A DNA stretch of 64,000 nt from an uncultured Lachnospiraceae bacterium (GCA_902774125.1 CACYHD010000006.1:1-64000), one strand, 5' to 3'; shown: positions 51,301 through 59,727, counted from the stretch's first letter. The notes: a model not told the origin generated them from the letters alone. Numbers and translations: made by a program.

Positions 51301-52111
51301 AGCATTCGCTTCATCAGAAGAAAATGGCGGTGTTAAAGCTGACAAAGTTTGCGACGGTGACATGAACACAAGATGGTCATCACAGTGGACAGACGATGAA
51401 TGGATCGTTGTGGATTTGGGTGAGGTTATGCCAATTGCTCAGGTTAAACTTCACTGGGAAGCAGCATACGGTAGAGACTACGTTGTACAGTTCTCAGAAG
51501 ACGGAGAAACATACTACGATAAGAGAACTACAACAAACAATAGTCTAAGAGACACAATAGAAGGTTTCCCTGCTGAGTACACAAGATACATCAGGGTTAA
51601 GTGCAGCAAGAGAGCTACAGGCTATGGATACTCACTATTCGAGATTGAAGCTTTCCCTGCAATTCTAAGTGGTGAAACAACTGTTGCTCCAACAACAGTT
51701 GCACCAACTACAAGCATGCCTCAGTTCACTAACCTTGCACTAGGCAAAAACGCAACTGCTTCAACATACGAGAACGACTCAATGACGGCAGTAAAAGCAT
51801 TCGACGGTGACATGAACACAAGATGGGCTTCGGCTTGGGAAGATAATCAGTTCATTAGAGTTAACCTAGAATCAGTAAGATACATCAACCATATTGTAAT
51901 CAACTGGGAGGCTGCCTACGGCAAGTCTTACGAAATCCAGTTGTCCAATGAAGGCAAGGTATGGAATACTAAAAAGGTTATTACTAACTCAGACGGCGGC
52001 ATTGACACTGTTCAGATTGGTGACAGAGCTCAGTTCGTAAGAGTAGTATGTACAGAAAGAGGAACTAACTACGGATTCTCAATGTTTGAGATGGCCGTAA
52101 TGGGTTACTAA
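48371..52111 (+). CDS. Secreted subtilisin-like serine protease with discoidin domains
   Basis: 1,246 aa. A signal peptide (ICAIVLSLALAVGVISFAAP) is followed by a propeptide to about 205. The S8 domain follows at about 215-515 with the catalytic triad: Asp in VAVIDVGCYWD, His in QSHGTAVVGVLAAES, Ser in ASGTSFASPATAAVAAM. After it come a divergent discoidin domain (about 530-670), a fibronectin-III-like domain (about 690-770) and three clear discoidin domains (about 785-915, 965-1090, 1115-1246) joined by Thr/Pro-rich linkers. ATG 48371 has GGGAGG 7 bases upstream; a TTG one codon earlier is less well placed. No anchor motif. It could process the nearby secreted proteins or external substrates. 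Confidence 0.92.
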   Translation: MISKSKKICAIVLSLALAVGVISFAAPKQSATTMANEKTVYDEIKLSQLSNKTLKDVADTALIDGAKAAEKVNSYSNKEDYKSALNAAMTSYYKTNNKKQMKKFAANLDKRAAGVEAGYKKAAKERAKGAKNGFVPGEVTAIFDADLTKKEIEDVCKSQDATLKKCYKIHTGDYMTVINISKGQTVDEASAAFSKLSFVQAADSNDLAKPTASPELANLTNDPYIGEEYHFDNMHVKGAWDYLREHAHKKVKVAVIDVGCYWDNPDIKNVVTDESYDFEEDKPVKDVTYNSKQSHGTAVVGVLAAESNNGKLLAGVASGYDNSICDVMLLQAGRYYSDTNSYSLPNDNTFEALNYALAHGAQVVNMSYGAESSNTTVDTYFKKLYKAGIVLVAAAGNNNSSATFYPSDSPYVISAAASDRNNAKASFSNWGSKKDILAPGDYMPCLSYYKDSIGYASGTSFASPATAAVAAMMLSVNPNLNTYDVGRIMQNTDTTCTDQDTKEKFDHGVINAEKCVKRADGYNPKDTFENETERRLVDIAYKANVVSDCGIEGYPLNNINDMNENTWGGVTPGSRQTITLNFDKQYEMSYIKVKFANQADGAIFYASSENGTTFSDLSYSMGPPVSGDHECYAYYPDKGALRTVKSIQLKLFSLRENAYIKEVEVWAYEDVPRAADSCTMDEMIFAPDNLKAEILGYHKVKLTWDVTDQMRAKGYEFDVYDEGALVATTKENSIILNDTVGRAGGLMYGVRSKYNGKVSSDVATYSTSISWHNYTTSQQESTTQNNAILTNLSYNKPAFASSEENAGTKAEFAFDGNENTRWSSQWTDDEWIYVDLGKVCTINKVTIKWEAARAAVYDTYLSTDGENWTKYAANGQNAEETSNTLGNRPARYVKMVGVKRNTGYGYSIYEMKVWGYDNVAETTVAPTDPTTTIAPTTTKETTIAPTTTVVPTTKIDGRRIITGKYDVSKENVAAGKTAFASSEENGGVKADKVCDGDMNTRWSSQWTDDEWIVVDLGEVMPIAQVKLHWEAAYGRDYVVQFSEDGETYYDKRTTTNNSLRDTIEGFPAEYTRYIRVKCSKRATGYGYSLFEIEAFPAILSGETTVAPTTVAPTTSMPQFTNLALGKNATASTYENDSMTAVKAFDGDMNTRWASAWEDNQFIRVNLESVRYINHIVINWEAAYGKSYEIQLSNEGKVWNTKKVITNSDGGIDTVQIGDRAQFVRVVCTERGTNYGFSMFEMAVMGY

Positions 52112-52123
52112 GAGGTAGAATAA

Positions 52124-52312
52124 ATGAATAAATTAAAGATTAAAGCTATTGCTATCTTTATATCTTTGATTTGTTTAATTAGTGTTATGGCGCCAATTCA
52201 ATTGGCGCCATATACTATATTTAACAATCAAATTTTGTGTTATAATGGAAGTGCAAAATATATGCCATGGCTCACAATGGAGTGGTTAGTAAGACAATTA
52301 AGGTTAAAGTGA
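52124..52312 (+). CDS. Short secreted-protein-like ORF, possibly a remnant
   Basis: 62 aa. AGAGGT lies 6 bases before the ATG and the first 28 residues look like a signal peptide (IKAIAIFISLICLISVMAPI). The rest has no clear domain, and a 12-bp perfect palindrome occupies the middle. This may be the start of a secreted protein gene truncated by deletion. A TGTTATAAT at about 52240 may be the -10 for the next gene. Confidence 0.3.
   Translation: MNKLKIKAIAIFISLICLISVMAPIQLAPYTIFNNQILCYNGSAKYMPWLTMEWLVRQLRLK
52187..52211 (+). repeat. Perfect inverted repeat
   Basis: ATGGCGCCAATT and AATTGGCGCCAT flank a single C. No T run follows, so a terminator role is doubtful. Confidence 0.8.
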
Positions 52313-52359
52313 AAAAATAATATCACTTTGTTTGGATTATGATAAAGGAGGCTGGAATT

Positions 52360-53037
52360 ATGAAATTATATCAAAAAATAACATCGTATATAGTGGCTAT
52401 AACTTTGGTTTTTGGCTGCCTGGCATTGATTGCACCTAAGAAAGTTGAGGCCAAGGCCTTTGATTCTAAAAAGGTTGACGTCAAAGTAATCAAGGACAAG
52501 TTCTTCCCTTCCGATGAAGACGGTTCCTACTCCAAATATGTTGTCGTAATTCACAACGAGAACAAGCAGATGGCAGAGGTTACATTTACAGTTGTGTGCA
52601 TGTCATCAGATGAAGTAGGTGAGACATATGAGCGCACAGTTGAAGTGGCTGACTTTGGATACTGCAGAGTGGGCGATTCGGAGGATGATTGGTCTGATTA
52701 TAAGATCAAGGACATCAAGGTCAAAAAATATCCGGGCAAGCGCATCAAAAAGAAAAAAGTTAAAGTCAAGGTTGGAAAGAAAAACAAAAAGGGTGTAGCA
52801 TCTGTTACTATTAAGAATAACAGCAAGTATAAGGGCTACTTCGAAATAACTAATGTTTTTTACAATAAAAAAGGTAAGGTTGTCTACATCAGTTCAACCG
52901 ACACGCTCAAAATCAAACCTGGCAAAAAGAAAAAATCAAAGCTAGGCTATGTGCCTTACAACTTGGATAACAAAAAGATTAAATACAAAAAGATGAAAAC
53001 TTACAAAAACTATTATTATCTACCGGATAAACAGTAG
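52360..53037 (+). CDS. Secreted Lys-rich protein of unknown function
   Basis: 225 aa. A signal peptide (ITSYIVAITLVFGCLALIAP, cleavage after VEA or AKA) precedes an exposed domain with the pattern YSKYVVVIHNENKQMAEVTF and, later, GVASVTIKNNSKYKGYFEIT: two related beta domains, each followed by basic stretches (KKYPGKRIKKKKVKVKVGKK). ATG 52360 has AAAGGAGG about 10 bases upstream. The style matches the Lys-rich secreted protein at 44883. Function unknown. Confidence 0.78.
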   Translation: MKLYQKITSYIVAITLVFGCLALIAPKKVEAKAFDSKKVDVKVIKDKFFPSDEDGSYSKYVVVIHNENKQMAEVTFTVVCMSSDEVGETYERTVEVADFGYCRVGDSEDDWSDYKIKDIKVKKYPGKRIKKKKVKVKVGKKNKKGVASVTIKNNSKYKGYFEITNVFYNKKGKVVYISSTDTLKIKPGKKKKSKLGYVPYNLDNKKIKYKKMKTYKNYYYLPDKQ

Positions 53038-53069
53038 TTGTTTAAGGAAAAAGTTCATCAAAATAAATA

Positions 53070-53107
53070 CACCGCCAAAGGATAATCTTTGGCGGTGATT
53101 TTTTAAA
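53070..53107. terminator. Bidirectional terminator between the secreted-protein gene and ptsI
   Basis: CACCGCCAAAG pairs with CTTTGGCGGTG around a 6-base loop; T tract on the plus strand, with A-rich sequence before the stem on the other side. Confidence 0.85.
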
Positions 53108-53131
53108 AAAATGAAAGGATTATATTAGAAA

Positions 53132-54835
53132 TTATTTTATCACTTTATCAAGATATTCCAATACCTCTGCTTCGGTAGCCATCGTCATAACCTTGTCGGT
53201 TATTTTGTCGGCTTCTTCTTTAGTCCACTTAGCAATGTTTTTGCGGACCTTAAGTACTGAAGGTGCAGAAACGCTGAATTCTGTGAGACCAAAAGAGATA
53301 AGTAGTGGTATCATCTTAGGATCTGCAGCAGCTTCGCCGCACATGCCTACCGGAATGTTGTTGGCACGACCGTTTGAGATAATGCTCTTAATCATTCTAA
53401 GAACACTTGGCTGGAATGGCGAGTATAGATAAGCCACATCGCTGTTGCCGCGGTCGGCTGCCATTGTATAACCTGTAAGGTCGTTTGTGCCGATACTGAA
53501 GAAATCTGCTTCCTTAGCTAATAAATCAGCTATAACTCCGGATGCAGCAGTCTCGGTCATAACACCTACTTGAATGTTTTCATCGAACTCTATTCCTGAA
53601 GCTCTAAGGTCTGACTTGGCTTCTTCTACAAGAGCCTTGCCCTCTCTTAGCTCCTCCACAGCAGTAATTAGAGGGAACATAATTCTAATATCTCCGAAGG
53701 CGCTTGCTCTTAGAATAGCCTTGATCTGTGACTTGAACATGTCTCTGTTTTTGAGACAGTATCTAATAGCTCTGAATCCCATAAATGGATTTTCTTCTTT
53801 TTCCAATCCCAGATATGGAATCTCTTTGTCGCCACCGATATCAAGAGTTCTAATAATTAGGCCTTTGCCCTTGAGTATAAGAGCGGCTTGTCTATATGCC
53901 TCGAACTGCTCATCTTCAGTAGGAAGAGAAGTTCTGTCCATAAACAAAAATTCTGTTCTAAACAATCCAACGCCTTCGCCGTCAGCTTCCATAGCCTTAG
54001 TAGCATCCTTAGGTGTTCCAATATTACAGAACAACTCGTACTCGTCGCCGCTAGCTGACTTAGTTGGCTTGCCACGGTAGTTTTCTAATTCTTTTTTGTC
54101 CCTTAGGAAAGCATCTCGCTTGTGAGTGTATTCTACAACCTCGTTGCCTGTAGGTCCCACGATAACTGTGCCGTCGCCGCCGTCTACAATAACGTTTTCT
54201 CCTGAGGAGATAGAAGTAGTAGCGTTCTCCACGCTTAGTACTGCAGGTATTTCCAAAGCTCTTGCAAGTATGGCTGAGTGTGATGTCTGGCTACCTGTCT
54301 CGGTTATGATACCGACGATATTATCCTTGTTGATGCCTGCAGTCATAGAAGGTGTAACTTCGTTAGCTACAATAACTGTTCCGGCAGGTGCATCACTAAT
54401 CTTGATATTGTTAACGCCTAGAAGAATGCTTAGTAGTGCTGTTTTGATATCCTTGATATCGGCTGCACGTTGCTTCATCATCTCATCAGGAATTTGTGCG
54501 AACATTTCCATATATTTAGAGTAAGTTGTGTCCACCGCTTCTTCTGCACATTTTCCGTCGTTGATGAGTGTAGAAACCTCGCCGTCCATCATAGGATCCT
54601 TGGCCATCTGAATATGGCCTTCTAGAATTTCGGCCTCCTTGGCTCCTGCGGATTCTTTGAGAGCACTGGCCTGTTCCACAGTCTCTTTGCAGAAATCTTC
54701 TAGAGCGTCCTGATAACGCTTGATTTCGGCAGCAGTGTCAGCAATAGTTCTAGGTGTATAGTCTAGAGAATGCTCCTCTATAATCATTACTTTGCCGATT
54801 CCGATTCCCTCGGAAGCGGCTATTCCTTTTAGCAT
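53132..54835 (-). CDS. ptsI: PTS enzyme I (phosphoenolpyruvate-protein phosphotransferase)
   Basis: First protein of the PTS, passing phosphate from PEP to HPr; 567 aa from the chosen ATG 54835, where GGAAGGGG is 6-7 bases upstream. The phospho-His lies in TGSQTSHSAILARALEIPAV. PEP- and Mg-binding motifs are GLFRTEFLFMDR, LIIRTLDIGGDKEIPYLGL, and the C-terminal FFSIGTNDLTGY with VGMCGEAAADP. Last gene of the fructose operon on the minus strand; 115 bases after ptsH with two hairpins in between. A general PTS protein located in a sugar-specific operon implies co-induction with fructose. Confidence 0.96.
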   Translation of the reverse strand: MLKGIAASEGIGIGKVMIIEEHSLDYTPRTIADTAAEIKRYQDALEDFCKETVEQASALKESAGAKEAEILEGHIQMAKDPMMDGEVSTLINDGKCAEEAVDTTYSKYMEMFAQIPDEMMKQRAADIKDIKTALLSILLGVNNIKISDAPAGTVIVANEVTPSMTAGINKDNIVGIITETGSQTSHSAILARALEIPAVLSVENATTSISSGENVIVDGGDGTVIVGPTGNEVVEYTHKRDAFLRDKKELENYRGKPTKSASGDEYELFCNIGTPKDATKAMEADGEGVGLFRTEFLFMDRTSLPTEDEQFEAYRQAALILKGKGLIIRTLDIGGDKEIPYLGLEKEENPFMGFRAIRYCLKNRDMFKSQIKAILRASAFGDIRIMFPLITAVEELREGKALVEEAKSDLRASGIEFDENIQVGVMTETAASGVIADLLAKEADFFSIGTNDLTGYTMAADRGNSDVAYLYSPFQPSVLRMIKSIISNGRANNIPVGMCGEAAADPKMIPLLISFGLTEFSVSAPSVLKVRKNIAKWTKEEADKITDKVMTMATEAEVLEYLDKVIK

Positions 54836-54857
54836 ATTATACCCCTTCCTATAAGCA

Positions 54858-54936
54858 GTTGCTGCCAAAAATATGACAGCAACCCTTATCGTAAATAATA
54901 TTTTAGGAGATTAATGTATGTTACTGAGGTAACATA
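54858..54936 (-). other. Two hairpins between ptsH and ptsI
   Basis: TATGTTAC/GTAACATA (54917-54936, 4-base loop) and GTTGCTG/CAGCAAC (54858-54883). Neither has a T run in the direction of transcription, so they may be mRNA stability or partial attenuation elements. Confidence 0.5.
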
Positions 54937-54950
54937 TGAGTAAATCTTAG

Positions 54951-55214
54951 TTATTCGCCAAAACCATTTTCGATCATCTCGCAAGCCTTGGCCATTGCAT
55001 CGTTTTCGTCTGGTCCGTCACAGACTACTTCGATTTCGTTGCCGCATTTGATACATGCAGCCATTATATTCATTAAACTTTTGGCATTAATGTCAGTTCC
55101 ATTATGTTTGATAGTAACATCTGCGCTGAATGCAGTCATCTCCTTAGCGAAGTCTGATGCTGGGCGCATATGGAATCCCTGAGCATTAACGATTGTTAAT
55201 TTTTTTGCTACCAT
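54951..55214 (-). CDS. ptsH: Phosphocarrier protein HPr
   Basis: 87 aa. His15 in NAQGFHMRPAS receives phosphate from enzyme I; Ser46 in AKSLMNIM is the regulatory site for true HPr kinase in Firmicutes. GGAGAGG is upstream. It lies 12 bases after fruA. Confidence 0.96.
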   Translation of the reverse strand: MVAKKLTIVNAQGFHMRPASDFAKEMTAFSADVTIKHNGTDINAKSLMNIMAACIKCGNEIEVVCDGPDENDAMAKACEMIENGFGE

Positions 55215-55226
55215 AATACCTCTCCT

Positions 55227-57164
55227 TTATGCGTTGTTTTTGCCTTTAAGAATTGTAAGAATTAGGCAAGCTACAATTGAACCGATAACTAGTGATAGTA
55301 GATAGAATGGAGCGTGTCCAATTGTTGCTACTACGAAGATACCACCGTGAGGTGCCATTAGAGTACACTTGAATAGCCATGATAGGAATCCAGCTACTCC
55401 GGAACCAATCATACATGCTGGTATAACCTTAAGTGGATAAGAAGCAGCGTATGGAATAGCACCTTCTGTAATAAATGATAATCCCATGATGTAGTTAACA
55501 GGACCTGACTTGCGTTCAGATTCTGACCATCTGTTTTTGAAGAATGTTGTTGATAGTGCAATTGCGATAGGAGGTACCATACCACCAATCATAACTGCAG
55601 CCATTATCATATAACCTGTTTCGTTGGCCATTGATAGACCTACTACAGATCCAAATACGTAAGCTGCCTTGTTGAATGGGCCACCCATATCGATAGCCAT
55701 CATTGCAGCTAGAATGAAGCCTAATAGTAATCCTAAGTTGTGCTCGTTGAGCCATAGTAGTCCGTCTGATAATCCAGTGTTAAGAATACCCATAACAGGG
55801 TTTACTGCACACATCATAACGCCTACGATACCAAGACCTGCCAATGGATAGATTAGAACAGGTTTGATGCCTTCAAGTGCGTTAGGTAGTTTGTCACATA
55901 ACTTCATAACCATCTTCATTAACCAACCAGCTAAGAAACCAGCTAGCAATGCGCCTAAGAAACCAGATGGTACTAAGCCAAACTTGCCGTCAGGGTCGGT
56001 AATGTGCTGGAATGTGGATCCATACTTAGCTAGGAAACCACCGATAATACCAACTAAGAAGCCTGGTCTGTCAGCTATAGACATTGCGATGAAGCCGGCT
56101 AGTATTGGTAGCATAATTCCAAATGCTTCGCCACCTAGAGCTTTGAGCCATGCTGATACAGGAGTACCAGAACCGAAGTTACCGTCCATCTTTACGCCTG
56201 CGATTGTATCAATTAAGAATGCGATAGCGATAAAGATACCACCGGCAACTACGAATGGAAGCATGTGTGATACACCATTCATAAGATGTTTATAAAGTTT
56301 ACGTCCGAAGCTATCTCCGTCTCCTGAAGCAGCTTCAGCTACATCAGCTTTGTCAGCCTTGAATGTAGGAGCTTTGCCGTCCAAAACCTTCTGGATTAAT
56401 TCCTTAGGTTTGTGAATGCCATCTGATACAGCTGTTGAGATAACAGGTTTTCCATCAAATCTCGCTGTTTCAACACTCTTGTCGGCTGCGATAATAATGC
56501 CGTCGCAGTTAGCGATTTCTTCAGCTGTAAGAACGTTTTTGGCTCCGCCGGAACCGTTAGTTTCTACCTTGATAGTAACACCCATTTCTTCTGCAGCCTT
56601 AGCTAAGTTTTCTGCAGCCATGTATGTATGAGCGATACCTGTTGGACAAGCTGTAACTGCCAAAATTTGATATCCGTCCTTCTTAGCAGGTGCTGCCTCA
56701 GCTGCTTTTTTCTCATCTTCCTTAGCATCAATAATTGCCATGAATTCGTCAGGTGTTTTGGCTGCCTTGAGGTCAGCTACGAATTTTTCATCAACAAGCA
56801 TTTGCATTAGTCTTGCTAGAACTTCTAGATGAACATCGCCATCAGTTGTTGCAGCAATCATAAAGAATAGCTTGCAAGGGTTTCCGTCTGGAGCGTCATA
56901 GTCAACTCCGTTAGGAACTGTAATAGCACTAAGTGCTGGAGCTTTGACAGCTGCGCTCTTAGCGTGAGGGATTGCTATCTCGTTGCCGATAGCAGTAGAA
57001 CCCATTTCTTCACGTGCTAGAATTCCGCTCTTAAAAGCATCGCGATCTTCCAAATTACCACATGCATCGTGTAGTTCGATTAACTGTTCAATAACAGCGT
57101 CTTTTCCATCAGGTGCCACGTTGAGAGCGATACCGTCGGATTTTAGTAAATCAGTAATACGCAT
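55227..57164 (-). CDS. fruA: PTS fructose-specific enzyme II, A-B-C domains
   Basis: Membrane transporter that imports fructose as fructose 1-phosphate; 645 aa. Domain order: IIA (residues 1-145, phospho-His67 in GNEIAIPHAKSA), IIB (about 163-265, phospho-Cys173 in AVTACPTGIAHTYMAA), and IIC (about 290-645, eight to ten membrane segments with the conserved MAPHGGIFV near the end). ATG 57164 is chosen over an earlier one because AAGGAGG is 6 bases upstream. Confidence 0.96.
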   Translation of the reverse strand: MRITDLLKSDGIALNVAPDGKDAVIEQLIELHDACGNLEDRDAFKSGILAREEMGSTAIGNEIAIPHAKSAAVKAPALSAITVPNGVDYDAPDGNPCKLFFMIAATTDGDVHLEVLARLMQMLVDEKFVADLKAAKTPDEFMAIIDAKEDEKKAAEAAPAKKDGYQILAVTACPTGIAHTYMAAENLAKAAEEMGVTIKVETNGSGGAKNVLTAEEIANCDGIIIAADKSVETARFDGKPVISTAVSDGIHKPKELIQKVLDGKAPTFKADKADVAEAASGDGDSFGRKLYKHLMNGVSHMLPFVVAGGIFIAIAFLIDTIAGVKMDGNFGSGTPVSAWLKALGGEAFGIMLPILAGFIAMSIADRPGFLVGIIGGFLAKYGSTFQHITDPDGKFGLVPSGFLGALLAGFLAGWLMKMVMKLCDKLPNALEGIKPVLIYPLAGLGIVGVMMCAVNPVMGILNTGLSDGLLWLNEHNLGLLLGFILAAMMAIDMGGPFNKAAYVFGSVVGLSMANETGYMIMAAVMIGGMVPPIAIALSTTFFKNRWSESERKSGPVNYIMGLSFITEGAIPYAASYPLKVIPACMIGSGVAGFLSWLFKCTLMAPHGGIFVVATIGHAPFYLLSLVIGSIVACLILTILKGKNNA

Positions 57165-57191
57165 TTTTTGCCTCCTTGTGAAATGCATTTG

Positions 57192-57221
57192 TTACTTACT
57201 TCCTCCGTGGTTAGTAAGTAA
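57192..57221 (-). other. Hairpin between fruK and fruA
   Basis: TTACTTACT (57192-57200) and AGTAAGTAA (57213-57221) form a 9-bp stem; the loop holds GGAGGA on the mRNA strand. Confidence 0.5.
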
Positions 57222-57234
57222 GGGTTGGGAATAA

Positions 57235-58140
57235 TTACTTAAATATTCCTAGTAACTCATTTATTTTTTCCTTTGTGGCTAGGCCTGGTAGAAAAGCTGT
57301 CGCGTTTCCACAGACGCTGCCTAAAGTTAGTGCATAAGGGTAGCTCTTAGTTTTTTCATACCCTGCCACGAATCCTGCTACCATGGAATCGCCAGAGCCT
57401 ACAGTGTTGATGACTGGCTGGTTGATTACACCGGCCTCGTGGATGTTTCCGTTTTCATCCACCAGCATAGCGCCGTCGCCGCCTAGAGATATAAGTACAT
57501 TTCTTGCACCCATTTTTTGCAGCTCCTTGGCATACTTGATTGTGTCATCTTTAGTCTTGACATCAACGTCAAAAATTTCTGAAAGTTCTTGTCTATTAGG
57601 CTTAATTAGGAATGGGCCATACTTGAGTGAATTGACTAGTAGTTGTTTTGTTGCATCAACCACAATCCTAATGTCCTTTTGCTGAACCTTTTTAAGCATT
57701 CTCTCGTAAGTGTCGTCCGGTAAAGTGTTAGGAATGCTTCCGGCAAGTATAAGTGTGTCCCCGTCTCTGATATTGTCCAGCTTTTGCATAAGAGCATCTA
57801 ACTCATCTGCTTCAATGTTAGGTCCCTGACCGTTAATCTCTGTTTCTTCTCCGGCCTTGATCTTAACATTAATTCTAGAAACTCCATTTTTAAGTCTAAT
57901 AAAATCAGTAGTAATGTGGCTGTTGGAGATACCTTTGTCGATGGCATCTCCAGTAAACCCTGCCACGAAGCCTAGAGCAGTACTGTTGAGGTCAAGCTCT
58001 GCTAGCACGCATGAAACGTTGATTCCCTTGCCACCATAGTAATATTCCTCGCTAGTTGTGCGGTTAGTAATGCCCATGACTATTTGATCCATTCTGACAA
58101 TGTAGTCAATAGAAGGGTTTAGGGTTACTGTGTAAATCAT
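57235..58140 (-). CDS. fruK: 1-phosphofructokinase
   Basis: PfkB/ribokinase-family enzyme, 301 aa, converting fructose 1-phosphate to fructose 1,6-bisphosphate. Motifs: TLNPSIDYIVRMDQI at the start, EEYYYGGKGINVSCVLAELD, and the catalytic VINTVGSGDSMVAGFVAGYE. GGGAGGTG is upstream. Its substrate is the direct product of FruA, encoded next in the operon. Confidence 0.95.
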   Translation of the reverse strand: MIYTVTLNPSIDYIVRMDQIVMGITNRTTSEEYYYGGKGINVSCVLAELDLNSTALGFVAGFTGDAIDKGISNSHITTDFIRLKNGVSRINVKIKAGEETEINGQGPNIEADELDALMQKLDNIRDGDTLILAGSIPNTLPDDTYERMLKKVQQKDIRIVVDATKQLLVNSLKYGPFLIKPNRQELSEIFDVDVKTKDDTIKYAKELQKMGARNVLISLGGDGAMLVDENGNIHEAGVINQPVINTVGSGDSMVAGFVAGYEKTKSYPYALTLGSVCGNATAFLPGLATKEKINELLGIFK

Positions 58141-58200
58141 TTATTCACCTCCCTATTTAATTGTTGTAATAGTTTCCGTTTCCTTTAACAATTGTTTATA

Positions 58201-58950
58201 TTAATCTGAAACAACTTTTACGATTGTTTCATTATTAAAAGCCTTGTCGATTAACTTATCTGTAATAATACAGCACTGGTCTAGTGGGTCAAAAGTTACT
58301 GAAAAAACTTTTTTGAACTTGGAGTGGTCTGCCAAAACAAAAGACATATAACTTTGTGAAATGGCTGCCTTCTTAATGTTGGCTTCGTCAACATCAGGAG
58401 TAGAATAACCTGCCTTGATATCGATTCCGTTAGCTCCGATGAATGCCTTAGAAAAGTTAAGTCTTGTTATGTTAGTAACCGCCTCTGATCCAACGATAGC
58501 TTCTGTAGTTGGTCTGATCTTGCCGCCTACCATATATGTATCAAAGCCTTTGTCGATAAGTTTTCTAGCATGTACGATTCCGTTTGTGACAAAAGTTGCT
58601 TTGCTGTTTTCAATAAAATCTATCATTCTAGCAGTAGTAGTACCGGCGTCGATATAAACGAAGTCGTCGTCGCTTATAAGTGTAGCTGCATACTGTGCTA
58701 TAGCTGTTTTTTCTTCCTGCATCAAAGTTTCCTTGACGCGGATTGTGTCTTCCACAAAAAATTGATTAGTCTGGATAGCAGTAGCACCGCCAAAAAATTT
58801 TTTAATCTTGCCTAGTTCGTCTAGCGCTGTCAAATCTCTTCTTATAGTAGATTCTGATGTTTCTAGAAGCTTGGCCAATTCTGCTACTGTAACAGTACCT
58901 TTTTTGTTGACTACTTCTTGTATTTTAATATATCGTTCCTGACTTAACAT
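58201..58950 (-). CDS. fruR: DeoR-family repressor of the fructose operon
   Basis: 249 aa. The N-terminal winged HTH is QERYIKIQEVVNKKGTVTVA followed by LAKLLETSESTIRRDLTALD. The C-terminal sugar-phosphate-sensing domain has VYIDAGTTTARMIDF and the end CCIITD. First gene of the operon, as FruR often is, and probably responds to fructose 1-phosphate. Three copies of a likely operator lie immediately upstream. Confidence 0.92.
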   Translation of the reverse strand: MLSQERYIKIQEVVNKKGTVTVAELAKLLETSESTIRRDLTALDELGKIKKFFGGATAIQTNQFFVEDTIRVKETLMQEEKTAIAQYAATLISDDDFVYIDAGTTTARMIDFIENSKATFVTNGIVHARKLIDKGFDTYMVGGKIRPTTEAIVGSEAVTNITRLNFSKAFIGANGIDIKAGYSTPDVDEANIKKAAISQSYMSFVLADHSKFKKVFSVTFDPLDQCCIITDKLIDKAFNNETIVKVVSD

Positions 58951-58996
58951 TTATGATCCCCCGTTCCGCAATTGATTAAAAGTGAGCAAAAAACAT

Positions 58997-59061
58997 CACA
59001 AATAATCACCATCTAATATTATTATGACACAAAAATAATCAAAATCAAGCACAAATAATCA
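58997..59061 (-). promoter_or_regulatory. FruR operator region and fructose operon promoter
   Basis: On the minus strand TGATTATTTGTG occurs at 59061-59050 and 59008-58997, and TGATTATTTTTGTG at 59041-59028. A TAATAT -10 (about 59012-59020) lies between sites, so bound repressor would cover the promoter. Confidence 0.6.
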
Positions 59062-59228
59062 AAAATAGCCAAAAATAAGGTCTAAATGTTATTTTTTGGT
59101 TTCAAAATTTGAAAAAACAGCCGTCAGACAATAATAAGTCTACTTAAATGAAGAACATATACGTTTTTTATAACAAAATAGACACTTAATTGAAGTCTTT
59201 ATATATAGAAGAAAATCTTTTGTAATGT

Positions 59229-59234
59229 TATAAT
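59229..59234 (+). promoter_or_regulatory. Extended -10 of the nfeD-SPFH unit
   Basis: TGTTATAAT, 33 bases before the ATG at 59267. No good -35 hexamer, as is common with extended -10 sites. Confidence 0.5.
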
Positions 59235-59266
59235 TGTACATAACGATAATTTGGAGGGGAGATATT

Positions 59267-59713
59267 ATGAATAGCGCAGAAGTTATTTTTTGGATTGTGT
59301 GTTTTGTGATCTTTTTGGTTGTAGAACTGGCAATCAACGGATTAGTTAGCGTTTGGTTTGCTATTGGTTCTTTGGCAGCGGGTATTGTTGCGTTCTGCGG
59401 CGGCCCTATCTGGCTGCAGGTTGTTGTGTTTTTGGCAGTGACACTCGTTGTGGTCGCAGCTATCAGACCTTTTGCGAGAAAGCACCTCAACGACAAGGTT
59501 TTGCCTACCAATTCTAATGCTTTGGTCGGCAAGTCCGGTGTGGTCAAAAAAGAAATAAACAATCTTGAGGCTACAGGCATGATTGAAGTTGACGGCGTGG
59601 AATGGACAGCTAGAAGTGTGGATGACACTGTGATCGAAGCAGGCGCTACTGTGACGGTTGAGTCCATCGAAGGCGTCAAGGCTATGGTAAAGAATAATAA
59701 CAGTAACATATAG
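59267..59713 (+). CDS. nfeD: NfeD family membrane protein
   Basis: 148 aa. Two to three membrane segments (VIFWIVCFVIFLVVELAING, then FAIGSLAAGIVAFC and VVVFLAVTLVVVAAI) precede a C-terminal OB-fold domain (NALVGKSGVVKKEINNLEAT, then GMIEVDGVEWTARS). NfeD proteins pair with SPFH proteins in membrane microdomains, and the SPFH gene follows directly. ATG 59267 has GGAGGGG 7 bases upstream. Confidence 0.92.
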   Translation: MNSAEVIFWIVCFVIFLVVELAINGLVSVWFAIGSLAAGIVAFCGGPIWLQVVVFLAVTLVVVAAIRPFARKHLNDKVLPTNSNALVGKSGVVKKEINNLEATGMIEVDGVEWTARSVDDTVIEAGATVTVESIEGVKAMVKNNNSNI

Positions 59714-59727
59714 AAAGGGAGGATGTT

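Noticed and set aside
59140-59709. 189-aa minus-strand ORF opposite nfeD
   Set aside because: Shadow of nfeD, which has family motifs, ribosome binding site and a partner gene.
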